Positions 45,599 to 56,535 of a stretch of 64,000 nt of DNA are shown one piece after another. The notes under the pieces are model-generated. The model worked only from the letters and a program-made list of their open reading frames with translations, was not told the origin of the DNA and did no database searches. The position numbers and the translations under genes were made by a program. The stretch comes from Callorhinus ursinus (taxonomy: Eukaryota; Chordata; Mammalia; Carnivora; Otariidae). The DNA is taken from assembly GCF_003265705.1 (NCBI RefSeq), contig NW_020312902.1, positions 7,069,599 to 7,133,598 on the forward strand, given 5' to 3'. Every line of letters starts with the position of its first letter. The first letter of the stretch is position 1.

Positions 45599-47199
45599 TT
45601 ACCCTATTGACAAATTTAAAAAGCTGAGAAAACTGCAAACCTGATAAACCTGAAGAAATCCTCACTGAGATACATAAGAAAACTTTTGAAAATTAAAGAT
45701 AATGAGATAATCTTGAAAGCAGCCAAAGAGAAACAATGCCTTACCTACGGGGTGCATCAATTTGAATTACAGATTTCTCATATGAAATCATGGAGGCTAA
45801 AAGGAAGCAACACAATACTTTTCAATTGTCAAAAGAAAAGAACTGTAAATCATGAATTCTCTATCTGGCAAAATTATGCTTCAGAAATGAAGGGGACAAA
45901 CATTCTCAGATGAAGGCCAACTAAAAGAATTTGTCATTAACAGATCTACCCTTATGACTGGCTAAAGCAACTTCTTCAAGTTGAAAGAAAGTGAGAAAAG
46001 AGGAAATCTTGGAGCATCCAGAAGGAGGAAGAGATCATGGAAAGGAGAGAAATAGGAGTACAAACAATAGATTATCCTTTTCCTCGTGAGTTTCATAAGT
46101 CATATTTGATGACTGAAACAAAAATTACAACACGATCTGATACCAAGACAATTTTTAAGAAGGTAAAAGGCTTTAAATGCATTGAGGTTTCTACACTACT
46201 CAAAATGGTAAGATATTGATCCTAGTGGACTATTAGGAATCACATACGTATATTTGTAATGTTCAGAGCAACCACTAAATAAAATTTTACAAAGAGATAT
46301 ATTTAAAAATATTATAAATAAGATCAAATCCTAAAATATGTTCAAGTATTCTGAAGGAAGACAAGAGAAAGAAATGAAGAGTAGAGGAAACAAATAGAAA
46401 ATACTACAACAACAACAAAAAAAGCAGACAGGCACTAAGATATCAATAATTATATTAAATGGAAATGGTCTAAATATACCAATCAAAAGGCAGACATTGG
46501 CAGCATTGATTAAAAAAATTATGACTCAAGTATAAGCTGCTTATAAGAAACTTCAAATTCAGTAATATATGTTGACTGAAAGTATAAACATGGAAAAAGA
46601 ATGCAAACATTAATCAAAAGAACAGGATTACCCATATCAATATCTGATAACGTAGACTTCAGAGCAAAGAAAATTACTAGAGACAAAGAGGGACATAATG
46701 TGACAAAAGGATCAATTGCCAGGAAGCCATTACAGTCCTAAATATGTATTCACTGCACAACAGAGCTTCAAAATACATTAAACAAATACTGACAGAGCCA
46801 AAAAGAGAAATAGACAAATCTACAACGAGAGTGGGGACATCAATGCTCCCTTCAAGTAACTGATAGAATCAGTTAGATGAGATCAGCAACTAATAGAAAA
46901 TCAACAAGGATATAGAAAATGAATAACACAATCAACCAATAGTATTTAGTAATGTATATAGAACACTTTACCAAACAACAGCAGAATACACTTTTTTCCC
47001 TCAAGTACCATTGTAACATTCACCAAGAACCTTATCTTAGGCCATAAAATGAATGTTGGCAAACTTAAAAATAATTGAAGTCGTATGAAGGGTACTCTCT
47101 GATCATAATAGAATCAAATTAGAAATCAATAACAGAAAGACAACAGGAAATCTCTGAATGCATGGAAGTTAATGCCTTACTTAGAGGAAAAAACAACCT

Positions 47200-47590
47200 T
47201 AACTTGACAATGACAAGGCGTTAAGTATCTTGTAGGTCATCTTTAGCATATTAAAGTCTTTTTTTTTTTTTTTAATTCATGAAAGTCAGAGAGAGAGAGA
47301 GAGAGAGAGGCAGAGGGAGAAGCAGGCTCCCCTCCTAGCAGGGAGCCCGATGCAGGACTCCATCCCAGGACCCTGGGGTCATGACCTGAGCCAAAGGCAG
47401 ATGCTTAACCATCTGAGCCACCCAGGCGCCCTAGCATATGAAAGACTTTTGAAAACCTCCCCTTTTCCCTACCTTCAACTCCCAAGTATATAATCCATCA
47501 CCCCTCACAACCTTGGTGCTCTTTCTGCCCACAGGTCCTGTCCCCTTGCTTTAATAAAAACCACCATTTTGCACCAAAAAATAAATAAAA
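47200..47590 (+). mobile_element. ERV-type LTR fragment with A-rich end, inside L1M
   Basis: After removing the SINE, this insert reads ...cttaacttgacaatgacaagg ... tagcatatgaaagactt, a ttccctaccttcaactccc block, tatataatccatcacccctc (TATA-like), ggtgctctttctgcccacag and gctttaataaaaaccacc, then ttttgcacc followed directly by an A-rich run. This is the U3-R layout of a carnivore gammaretrovirus-like LTR, ending about where polyadenylation would occur. The left limit is uncertain and no duplication was found. It contains no coding sequence. Confidence 0.5.
47244..47448 (-). mobile_element. SINEC, minus strand, inside an LTR-like insert
   Basis: The body is 47,261-47,431. On the plus strand it shows a T-run tail, a (GA)n block, agcaggctcccctcctagc, gtcatgacctgagccaaagg and gccacccaggcgccc. 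The duplication tagcatattaaagtctt / tagcatatgaaagactt (15 of 17) lies at 47,244-47,260 and 47,432-47,448. Confidence 0.93.
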
Positions 47591-50500
47591 TAAAATCTTC
47601 TAAATAATGCAGGAGTTAAAGAGGAAGTCTCAAGGGAAATTAAAAACAAAAACAGAACTGAATTAAAGCAAAAACGTCACATAGTCGAAATTTGTGGGAT
47701 GCAGCTACAACGATATTAAGAGGAAAATTTATAGCACTGAATGTTACATTAGAAATGAGGAAATGTCTCAAATTAGTAATTTAAGTCCCGATCCCCAAAT
47801 TTAAAAAGGGTAAGAAATGAGTAAATAGTAAAGAGCAGAAATAATTTAAATTGAAAATAGGAAAACAATAGAGAAAATCAGTGGGGAAAAACTAGTTCTT
47901 TGGAAAAATCAATTGATAAATCTCTAACAAGACTGACAAAAATTTAAAAAAAGCTGCAAGTCACCAAAATCATGAAGGAAATAGTGGATATTACTTCAAA
48001 TCTTCCAGCCATCAAAAAACTGAGGGAATACTGTGAGCAATTTCACACAAAAAAAATGCAATAATTTGGAAGAAATAAGCCATTCCTTGAAAGCCACAAA
48101 CTACCAAAACTCAACCACGACAAAATGGACAATCTGAACAGCCTTATAACCATCCATGGAATTGAATGCCCAAGTAAAAATCTATCAAAGAAATATCCAG
48201 GCTTGGATGGTTTTACTAGAGATTTACCAAACATTTAAATTAAAAATTAACAATGATTTTACACAATGCCTTCTAAAATATAGAAGATGAGGGAATATTT
48301 CCCTACTCATTTATGAGGCTGGTGCTGCCCTAATATCAAAACCATAGAAGATAGTACCAAACCAATTCAATACAAACCAAACCAAACCAAACCAAAACAG
48401 AACTATAGACCAATATCTCTCATGCATGAACTGAGATGCAAAAAGCCCTTAACAAAATATTAACAAATCAAATCCAAACATTATAAAGAGAGTTATGTAC
48501 CATGACCAAGTAGAAGTTATTCAAGTATACAAGGTTGGTTCAACATTCAAAAATCAATCAATACAGTCCTCCATATTAATAGGTTAAAGAAGGAAAATAA
48601 TATACTCCTATCAATTAATATAGAAAATGCATTTTACAAAAGCCAACACTCATTCATGATGAATTCTTTCCCAAAAATTATGAGTAGAGAGAAACTACCT
48701 TAACTTGATAAAGAGCATCTACTTAAAAGTTACGGGAAACATCATACTTGACAGTAAGAGACCGACTGCTTTTTCCCCAAGATCAGGAAACAAGGCAAGG
48801 ATGTCCACTTTCCCCACTCTTATTCAATATAGTACTGAAAATTCTAGCCACTGCAATAGCCAAGGAGAAGAATGAAAGTCACATATTGAAATAAATAAAT
48901 AAAACTATTTCTATTTGCAGATGATATGATGGTTTGCATATAAAATTCCAAGGAATCTACAAAAAAATTTCTTGAATTAATAAATGAGTTCAGCCAGGTC
49001 CTAGGATACCTAATCAATACACAAAAGTCAACCACATTTTTATAGACTTGCAATAAACATGCAGAAACCAAAATTAAAAATAAAATCCCATTTATAATCA
49101 CTTCAAATAAAATTACTTAGGTGTACACTAAAGAAAAAAAAGTTCTTTATCCGCATGCTGAAAATTATAAAATGCTAATGAAAGAAATAAAGAAGACCTA
49201 AATAAGTAGAGAAACATACGCATTCATGGATTGAAAGATACAACATAGTAAAAATATCAATACTTCCCAAACTGAGCTATAGATTTAGTGCAGCTCCTAT
49301 CAAAATCCAAGCAAGATAATTTGTAAGCATAGACAAATTTATTCTAAAGCTTATATGGACAAGCACAAGCTACAGAATAGCTGAAATTATCTTGACAAAT
49401 TGTCAAAGTGGGAGGAGTTACCTCATTTCAAGACTTATGATATAGCTACATTAATGAAGACAATAAGTGGAACAGTATAGAAGACCCAGAAATAGATCCA
49501 TGTAAATAAGACCAACTGATTTTTGACAGAGTCACAGAAGCAATTTGACAGAGGAAGCCTTTTTGGGAAATGGTACTGGAACAGTTGGTCATCCATAAAC
49601 AATAAACAAAAATCAGTAAACGAAAAACCAGCCAAAACCTCTCAACCTAAACCTCACACCTTATACAAAAGAAATGACAGATCATGGACTTAAATATAAA
49701 ACATAAAATTACAAAATAATAAAACTCTTTGACAAGAAAAACAAGAAAATCGTTAAAATATAAAACAAAGAGTTAATTTGGCACTAAAAGCACAATTCAT
49801 AAAAGGAAAAATTAATAAATTAGGCCTCAACAAAATTAAAGACTTTTCTGGTGCAAAACTTCATGTGAAGAGGATGAAAAGGCGAGCTGCAGGCTGGGAG
49901 AAAATATTTGCAAACCACGTAATCCATAAATGACTAGTATCTAGAATACATAAAGAATTCCAAAACCTGAACAGTTTTTACTCTAATTGGAAAATGAACA
50001 GAAGTTATGGAGAGACATGTCAATGGAGAAGGTATGCCCATGGAATATAAGCACAGAAACAGATGTTCAACATCATTCACCACTAGGGAAATTCAAATTA
50101 AAGCCGTGAAATATCACTACACACCTATCAGAGTGGCTAAACTCCACCACCACCACCAACAAAATCTGTAACAACAAATGCTGGTGAAGTTGCAGAGAAA
50201 TCAGATCACTCATAACTTGCTGGTATTTTTACCAATGTAAATTGGTACTATCACTCTGGAAAATAGTTTGGCAGTTTCTTATAAAACTGAACATGCCATT
50301 ACCATTTGACTCAGTATTTTCACTGTTAGACATTTATCCTAGAGAAATGAAAACTTATGTTCACACAAAAATCTATACTTGAATGTTCATAACAGCTTCT
50401 TCTGTAATAACCAAAAACTGGAATAAGCTCAGGTGTCCTTCAATGGGTGAAAGATTAAACAAACTGTGGGATTTCCATACAATGCCTAATGTTCTGAAAA

Positions 50501-50705
50501 TACTGATCAGTAATAGAAAGGAATGAATGACTGATGGAGTCAACTACTTGGACAAATCTCCAAAGAAATACTTTAAGTGAAAAGAGTTAACCCCCAAAAG
50601 TTATATAGTATAGGATTCCATTTATATAACATTCTTGAACTGATAATGTTATAGAAATGGAGACCAGATTAATGGTTTCCAGAGGTTGAGAGTTGGGGAG
50701 GGGTG

Positions 50706-50885
50706 TTAAGGATTGAATTCTGTGCCCCACAAATTGTTATGTTGAAAACCTAAGTGCCAGTGCCTTAGAACATGACCTTAATTAGAATAGAGTTGTTGCA
50801 AATATAATTAGTTAAGATGTGGTTAAACTGAAGTAGGGTGGGTCCCTGATTCAAAGGACTGAATTCCTTATAAAAAGTGGAAACA

Positions 50886-50924
<39 letters not shown>

Positions 50925-51170
50925 CACTGTGGGAAAATAAAGGCAGAGAATGCCAAGTCAAAGAATCCCAAAGATTATCAGCAAACCACCAGAAGCTAGG
51001 AGAGAGGGATGGGATAAATTCTGTCTCATACCACTCAGAAGGAACCAAATCTGCCAATGCTTTGATATTGGACTTCTAGTCTCCAGAATTGTGAGACAAT
51101 AGATTTCTGTTGTTTATACTACCCAGTTGGTGGAACTTTGTTATATATCAGCCCTAGAAAACTAATAGGT
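50706..51170 (+). mobile_element. MaLR-like LTR inserted in an L1M 3' UTR
   Basis: It starts gttaaggattgaattctgtg, then atgttgaaaacctaagtgcc, aattagttaagatgtggtta, ccttataaaaagtgg, the (CA)n run, ccactcagaaggaaccaaat, ctccagaattgtgagacaat, ttctgttgtttatactaccc and gccctagaaaactaata. L1M 3'-UTR sequence continues on both sides. The family is MLT1/MST-like; the exact name is uncertain. Confidence 0.8.
50887..50921 (+). repeat. (AC)n microsatellite, about 17 units
   Basis: An uninterrupted AC run lies within the MaLR-like LTR, immediately after its TATA-like ccttataaaaagtgg block. Confidence 0.98.
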
Positions 51171-51400
51171 ATGCTTATAAAAAGGCTACATAGAGATCTT
51201 TGTGCTATAAAAATATTCTCAATCTTGACTGTATCAAAGTCAGCATCCTGGTTGTGATATCATACTATAGTTCCGCAATATGTTACCATTTGGAGCACTG
51301 CATAAAGAGCACGTAGAATCTCTCTGCATTATTTCTTAACAATTGTATCTGAATCTATAATTAATTACTCAAAAATTTAATAAAAACATACCTGATATGC

Positions 51401-52165
51401 TAAAGAAAACATACATGATATGCTTGAAATTCTGGGTTGTTTTTTTTTTTACATCTATTTAACCTTAAAATTAAAAAAATAGTCATCATTTTTGTAAGAT
51501 ATGTATTTTCTCAAAAACTTTTAGGGGTATATACTAGGGGAGAAGTTGGAAGACTACAGTGCAGATTCAAGCGTGGTTGTTTCTCTAAGAACCTGGCAGG
51601 TAGAGATTGATTCAGAACAGTCCCTTGGGGAGTAACTACAACGATTCCCTGAAAACAGGCTTTGGTTGGGAAGAAGAAATATTGAAAACTGGAGCGCAGA
51701 TACACTTTATATTGATTTTCCTCTTGTCCCTGAAAGGGGCTTTGAGTCTGTAGGGCATTGCCTCCTTTAGTTAACTTAATGTCTCTACCCTTGCCCCAGA
51801 CCATGTTTAGAGGCTTTCTTCATTTTCAGCCAAACACAAGCTCTGGAATTCTCCCCAAATATGGAACTGATCTTTTTGTTCATCTGCAAACAAAACACCA
51901 AATGAAGTTAGCTTGGGGAGAGGGTGTATATGTGTGGTTTGAGACCAACTAGAACTGGGAGTGAGGAGATACTTTTAAACAATTTCCTTCCGTATCTTCT
52001 GTGTCTCAAGGACAGGCACACTATCTACACTCTTAGTGTCTGATGAGCTGTTTTCTTTCTTTAATACACTGGACTTAATTAAATGAGATAATGCAGAAAA
52101 ACAGATGTCAAGGCACTAGGCACAGAGTAGCTCCATCCTCCACAGTGTGGTTTGGGGGGGACAAG
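51401..52165. other. Gene-free stretch, unassigned
   Basis: No gene or nameable repeat. A T-run lies at about 51,440-51,450. Confidence 0.5.
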
Positions 52166-52167
52166 CA

Positions 52168-52375
52168 TTAGCTTTACAGGCTGTGGGGGCCTGTGTCCAA
52201 TCCTCAGCTCTGGTGCTCATCAGCTCACTCAATCTCTCTGGGATCCGTTTTCTTATCTGTAAGGTGGGGATCACACTTGACTCTCAAAGGGTTGCTAGAA
52301 GGGTGAAAAAGAAATGAGATGTCATGTGTAGAACTCCTGGCAGATGGCTGGACACAGTCAATAAGCCTTAGTTCC
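52168..52375 (+). repeat. MIR
   Basis: It has plus-strand MIR order: caggctgtgggggcctgtgt, tcactcaatctctctgggat, ttatctgtaaggtggggatc, agggttgctagaagggtgaa, then aactcctggcagatggctgg. Confidence 0.85.
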
Positions 52376-52784
52376 CTTTTGCCTTCAGTTAATTACTGAA
52401 TGAGTAAAACCATCTGATAAACTAATTTATAAGAAGGCCATTGGAATGTCAGCAATTGATTTTTATAGGTTTAATATAGCTCCAGTTAATGACTTATGGA
52501 TTCCTGTGTGGTCAGGCTCCACTAGAGGTGTCTATTAATGTTGAAAAAGGCAGTGGGTGCCAGGCAGCTTCAGCACTAGATGCCAGACCTTCCTTGGGCC
52601 AAGATGAGCAGGGATGCTCGATCAAGGCATCATAGTGTTTTCTTGGGGCTGAATCTATGAGCCCCTTCACATGGGAACCTTCAGAGCTGAGTGGCAATGG
52701 CCTCTGGGAATGAAAATGTATTGTTTCCCCAGTCCTGAGGCAATGATCTTGAGAGGAGTTGAATTGCACTGAAGGAGAACAGCT

Positions 52785-53010
52785 TCTTGTGCCAGGCTGC
52801 CCAGGGTCGAATCTTAGTTTTACCACCCACTAGCTCTATGAACATGGGCAAGTCCTTAACTTTTTTTTCTTTGCCTCATTTCCAATAGTAACAGTGTCCA
52901 ACTCATGGGGTTGTCATGAAGATTGATGAGTTAATTTAAATAAAGCAATTAGAACAATGCCTGGTACAGAGGAAGCACTATATAAATGTTGACTATTATT
53001 ATTATTTCAG
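52785..53010 (+). repeat. MIR, nearly complete
   Basis: It has plus-strand order: ttgtgccaggctgcccaggg, gggcaagtccttaac, tttgcctcatttccaatag, ggggttgtcatgaagattga, acaatgcctggtacagagga, then tgttgactattattatta. Confidence 0.9.
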
Positions 53011-53688
53011 GCTTGGGAGAGCTGCTCAAACAGATTTGGCTGCAGTCAGCCACCTGAGCAATCCTACTGAGGAAAATGGCAGGAGGTGCCTTCGGAATAG
53101 AAGTGGCTTATTATAATATACTTAATTATAATAGTTCCAATTAACTGAGCATAAATAGTACCAATATAGTACCAATATAGTTGGAACATTATAATGTGAA
53201 GATCTAATGGGGAGGGGATGGGAAGGAACCACCTAACTATTTAAAAGAAAGAGACTAAACAACAGGGAGTTGGTTACATAGGTGGTAGAAGAGCTGACAA
53301 GGCCTTTCAGGATATGCAGGAACTCCCAAGATTAGCTCTAGCAGAGGGCAACCTCCACCCCTGGGCTGGAAAGACAACGGAAGACTTTTGGGTAATTGCA
53401 GGCATCGGATAGGGCTTAGTAGTAGGAACCATGGTGGTGGACTTGTCTGCTGGGAGCCAGGGCCGTGGCAGAGAAGTCGCTCAAAGGTTGCCACCAAGTC
53501 AGAGGAAAAGGGAGAGAATTCCATGGCTTCTGTCTTCCTCACCCCTCCAGGCTCCCATGGGGCCTCCCGTTAGCCAACCCAGCCAGAGCCAGCCTGCAAA
53601 GTAGGTCAATGGAAAGCCAGAGGAATGGATGTGAAAACTAGAAGGCCCAGGATGGGTACAGTACATAACTGGCATAAACATAAGAAGG
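53011..53688. other. Gene-free stretch, unassigned
   Basis: A tiny tandem (taccaatatag x2, about 53,158-53,181) is present. There are no genes or nameable repeats. Confidence 0.5.
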
Positions 53689-53689
53689 A

Positions 53690-53835
53690 GGCATTTTTAT
53701 TCCCCAGTTTATAGATGCAGATACTGAGACTGAAGGAGATTTAAGTTAATGGTTCAAATAGTGACAACTGGTGAAGTGGCAGAGGCAGGAATAGAATCCA
53801 GATTGGCCTAATTCCAAAGTCATTGTCTGTCCAGT
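53690..53835 (-). repeat. MIR
   Basis: Reverse MIR signature: ttccccagtttatagatgca, gatactgagactgaaggag, then tagaatccagattggcc and ttccaaagtcattgtc. Confidence 0.65.
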
Positions 53836-54850
53836 GCGGTTTCCTGACTCAGTTCTAAAGCATGTGTTTCATTCTCAGCCTCACCTACACTGGGGTCTGA
53901 AGTCCCAATATGGAATCTCCTCCTTGTCTCTGATTGTACTTGGGGACTCTCAGGTCATGCTTGGCCTGAAGGGGTATGGCTTTCATGGCAACTCTTCAGG
54001 TATTTGGGCGAATAGATGAGAGAGTTCTTTGGAGCCTGAAGACCTAAAGTCACCCCGTGGCTCCGGGCCTCTATCACACTGGAGACCAAATCAGGCATAT
54101 CAGTATCCCTTTGTGGGAACTTTGTAAATTTAAATCTCTTTATCTTTGGAGATTCTGAATCAGACAGAGTAAGAGGGGCCCAGAAATTTAAGATACACAA
54201 CTTTAAAACTTTCTAGCTGACTCTGAAGTCTGGCCTTGACTGGTATCCTCTAGGTTTGCCATCTGCCCTGATTGTTTGAATTGGTGGTCAGGAGTTGCTT
54301 AGTTCAACTTAAATTAGTCATTAGAGGTCATATTCACATCCAGCTTCCCTCAGTAGCATCTGGAGTGAATATGGGGGAGGCCAGGGGGACCTTTCTGGCC
54401 CCAGAGGCCAGCATCGATTAGAATGCTTTGGTACTTGCTATTAAACTGTTTTGGTATGCAAACACACCAGTCAGGACTAGGTTGTCTTTGAAACTGGGAA
54501 ATCTCTTCCTGTATATGTTTTGCTGCTTCTATTTGATATGCCAAGATTTTATATTCACTTTTTAGAGTCTGTAGACTCCACCAAGAAGGACTGCTTGGCA
54601 CACAAAGCTGTCTCACTCACTTTGTTCCCAGATACTCAAGCTTCTTGGCCTAGCCTGGAACTTTCTCATGGCTGGAGAATTTAGGGACATGGTTTGGAGG
54701 GTAATTCAGTGTGTGATTATTCCTAAATTAGAATCTTACCTAGAGATTTTTTTCAAGAGCTAAATAAATGAATTCCAAGTTGAAATTCTACTAATTTGTA
54801 AAAGTCTCAGTTTTGGTTGTACTCTAGAATAAATGGAGAGCTTTAAAATA
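53836..54850. other. Gene-free stretch, unassigned
   Basis: No coding or repeat signal is recognised. Confidence 0.5.
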
Positions 54851-54859
54851 TTGATGCAA

Positions 54860-54958
54860 ATATTTCACCCATGGGCATTCTGATTAAATCAGTCTGCGGG
54901 CTGGGTTTGGGCACTAGTATATTTTTTTTAAGTTCTCTAAGTGATTCTAATGAATTAA
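54860..54958 (+). repeat. MER5-like fragment
   Basis: The blocks ggcattctgattaaatcagt, gggtttgggcactagtat and ctaagtgattctaatg follow MER5 order. It is short and diverged. Confidence 0.55.
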
Positions 54959-55004
54959 TGGACTGGGAAGAATCAGTTGTGGTACCTCCCTACTTCTATT
55001 ATGT

Positions 55005-55400
55005 GCTTTGAAAATAGATGAGCCTAGCCTCAGACCTGGCGTCAAGCATGTAAGAGCTATGTGAACTTAGTCATTTAATTTCTCTGAGCCAGTGGCATGC
55101 CAAATGCTTGCGGGGGAGGTGGGGGGTAGGGGTGGGGGGCAGTTAGAAGAAGCAGCTTACCCCAGCTGTTGGTAATAAAGGGATACATTATCTGTAGAAA
55201 ATTTAATGCAATAAAGCAAATTAAGGTCAGTCTGCTTTAGTAATAAAATACTCCTCCCCACAGGGCCAACTCTTCTCACAGTTACCTCTCCCCTACCACC
55301 CTGGTATGCCACGCCACTAAGCTTAAGTTTCCTTATCTGTAAAGCTGAGTAAAATAGAGATCAAAGTACTTTGCTTTTGTAGGGTTGTCTTTGCAATTTA
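55005..55400 (+). repeat. MIR split by a hAT-like element
   Basis: 55,005-55,089 is the first part (gcctcagacctggcgtcaag; agtcatttaatttctctgag). 55,319-55,400 is the continuation (agtttccttatctgtaaagc; then tagggttgtctttgc). MIR order is preserved across the gap. Confidence 0.7.
55090..55318. mobile_element. Small hAT-like element with inverted termini, inside a MIR
   Basis: The left end agtggcatgcca and the reverse complement of the right end, agtggcgtggcatacc, agree at about 10 of 12 positions. The interior is G-rich at left (gggggaggtggggggtaggg) and unassigned elsewhere. I cannot show an 8-bp target duplication, so the class is inferred from the terminal motif only. Confidence 0.5.
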
Positions 55401-55434
55401 GAAGTCATAATGTTTGAACTGTCTCTTGATCAGT

Positions 55435-55880
55435 CTCCTAGAGTGGCTCTCTAGCTATACTGCTTGGTTTAAATTCCGTCTTCATCATCTTAACTTCGAG
55501 CAAATTAATCTCTCTGCTTCAATTTTCCTTACCTATGAAATGGGGGTAAGAAGATACTTACCTCATGGGGCGCCTGGGTGGTTCACTTGGTTAAGTGTCT
55601 GCCTTCGGCTCAGGTCATGATCCCAGAGTCCTGGGATTGAGCCCCGTGTCAGCTCCCTGCTCAGCGGGAGTCTGCTTTTCCTTCTCCCTCTGCCCCTTCC
55701 CCCAGTTCATGCATACATGCTCTCTCTCTCTCTCAAATAAAGAAATAATCTTAAAAAAAAAAAAAAAAAGAAGACACTGACCTCATAGGATTGCCTCATC
55801 AATGAGATAATAAATACAAAATGCTTTGAATCATGCCTGGTACATAGTAAGCCCTCAATAAATATTAGCTATTGTCATCT
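55435..55880 (+). repeat. MIR split by a SINE
   Basis: Left part 55,435-55,566: tgcttggtttaaattccgtc, cttacctatgaaatgggggt. Right part 55,787-55,880: aatgagataataaatacaaa, gcctggtacatagtaagccc, tcaataaatattagctattg. The MIR is continuous once the SINE and one TSD copy are removed. Confidence 0.92.
55548..55786 (+). mobile_element. SINEC, plus strand, inserted in a MIR
   Basis: The body is 55,567-55,767, from ggggcgcctgggtggttcac through ggctcaggtcatgatccca and a CT-rich block to an A-run of about 17. The duplication aagaagatacttacctcat / aagaagacactgacctcat (17 of 19) lies at 55,548-55,566 and 55,768-55,786. Confidence 0.95.
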
Positions 55881-56330
55881 GGCTTATACTTAGATGTTTA
55901 TTTAGTAATGATTATTGTTTTATAGCTTCTAAAGATTTGTTGAATACCTATACCTATAATAAGTATCATTTGTTTCTACACAAGATAGAAGGGTACTCAT
56001 CCTCTAAAGATATCAAGAGAGTGGAGTCATTCAGCCTCTCTCATTACCAGATTCCTTATCTACTCGAAAAATTTCTTTCTTCTGTCCCTTCAAATCATAT
56101 TTATGCTGGAGATAGACAGGATCTCATTGTCAATGTTTCAAATAAATAGTCATGGCAGGCCTCCAGTTACTTGCCTCAAATATGGTAAGATAGATCATTT
56201 TTCTAAAGCAGAATCTGAAGAAAGAAAGTTGGAAGACAGTAGGCTAATAGGTGTGCAATTCTGGTTAAACAGGAAATTTTGATTTACCAATCCCAACGTC
56301 ACTTAATCTTACTTATTCTAATAACATTGT
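55881..56330. other. Gene-free stretch, unassigned
   Basis: No gene or nameable repeat is seen. Confidence 0.5.
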
Positions 56331-56334
56331 CATA

Positions 56335-56535
56335 ACTAACAATAACATTCATGGTATATTAGCTCTGGGCTAAGAGCTTGACAGGTATCATCTCATTTAA
56401 TGCTCTTTACAACTCTGTTATGTAGGTTCTATTTCTGTCCCTGTTCTACAGGTGAGAAAACTAAGCCAAAGAAGGTAAGTACTTCTCTGATAAGTACAGC
56501 TAATAAGTGGTAGCCTTGAACCCAGGTTTTTAGCT
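56335..56535 (-). repeat. MIR
   Basis: Reverse order: ctaacaataacattcatgg, tctgggctaagagcttgaca, ctctttacaactctgttatg, ctacaggtgagaaaactaag, then gccttgaacccaggtttt. Confidence 0.88.

Larger units (their letters stand above)
45600..51400 (+). mobile_element. Old L1M LINE-1, nearly complete ORF2 plus flanking parts
   Basis: Diverged plus-strand L1 runs through the region upstream of ORF2 (tatctggcaaaattatgctt; tgaaggccaactaaaagaa), the endonuclease region (atcaaaaggcagacattggc; agagacaaagagggacata), RT (48,900-48,945 translates to FLFADDMM), and a C-terminal part (caaattaaagccgtgaaata) to an L1M 3' UTR that ends after about 51,390 (tcaatcttgactgtatcaaa; agtcagcatcctggttgtg; tcaaaaatttaataaaaaca). 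No open frame longer than about 75 codons remains. It is split at about 47,190-47,600 by an LTR-like insert carrying a SINE, and at 50,706-51,170 by a MaLR LTR. Confidence 0.85.
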
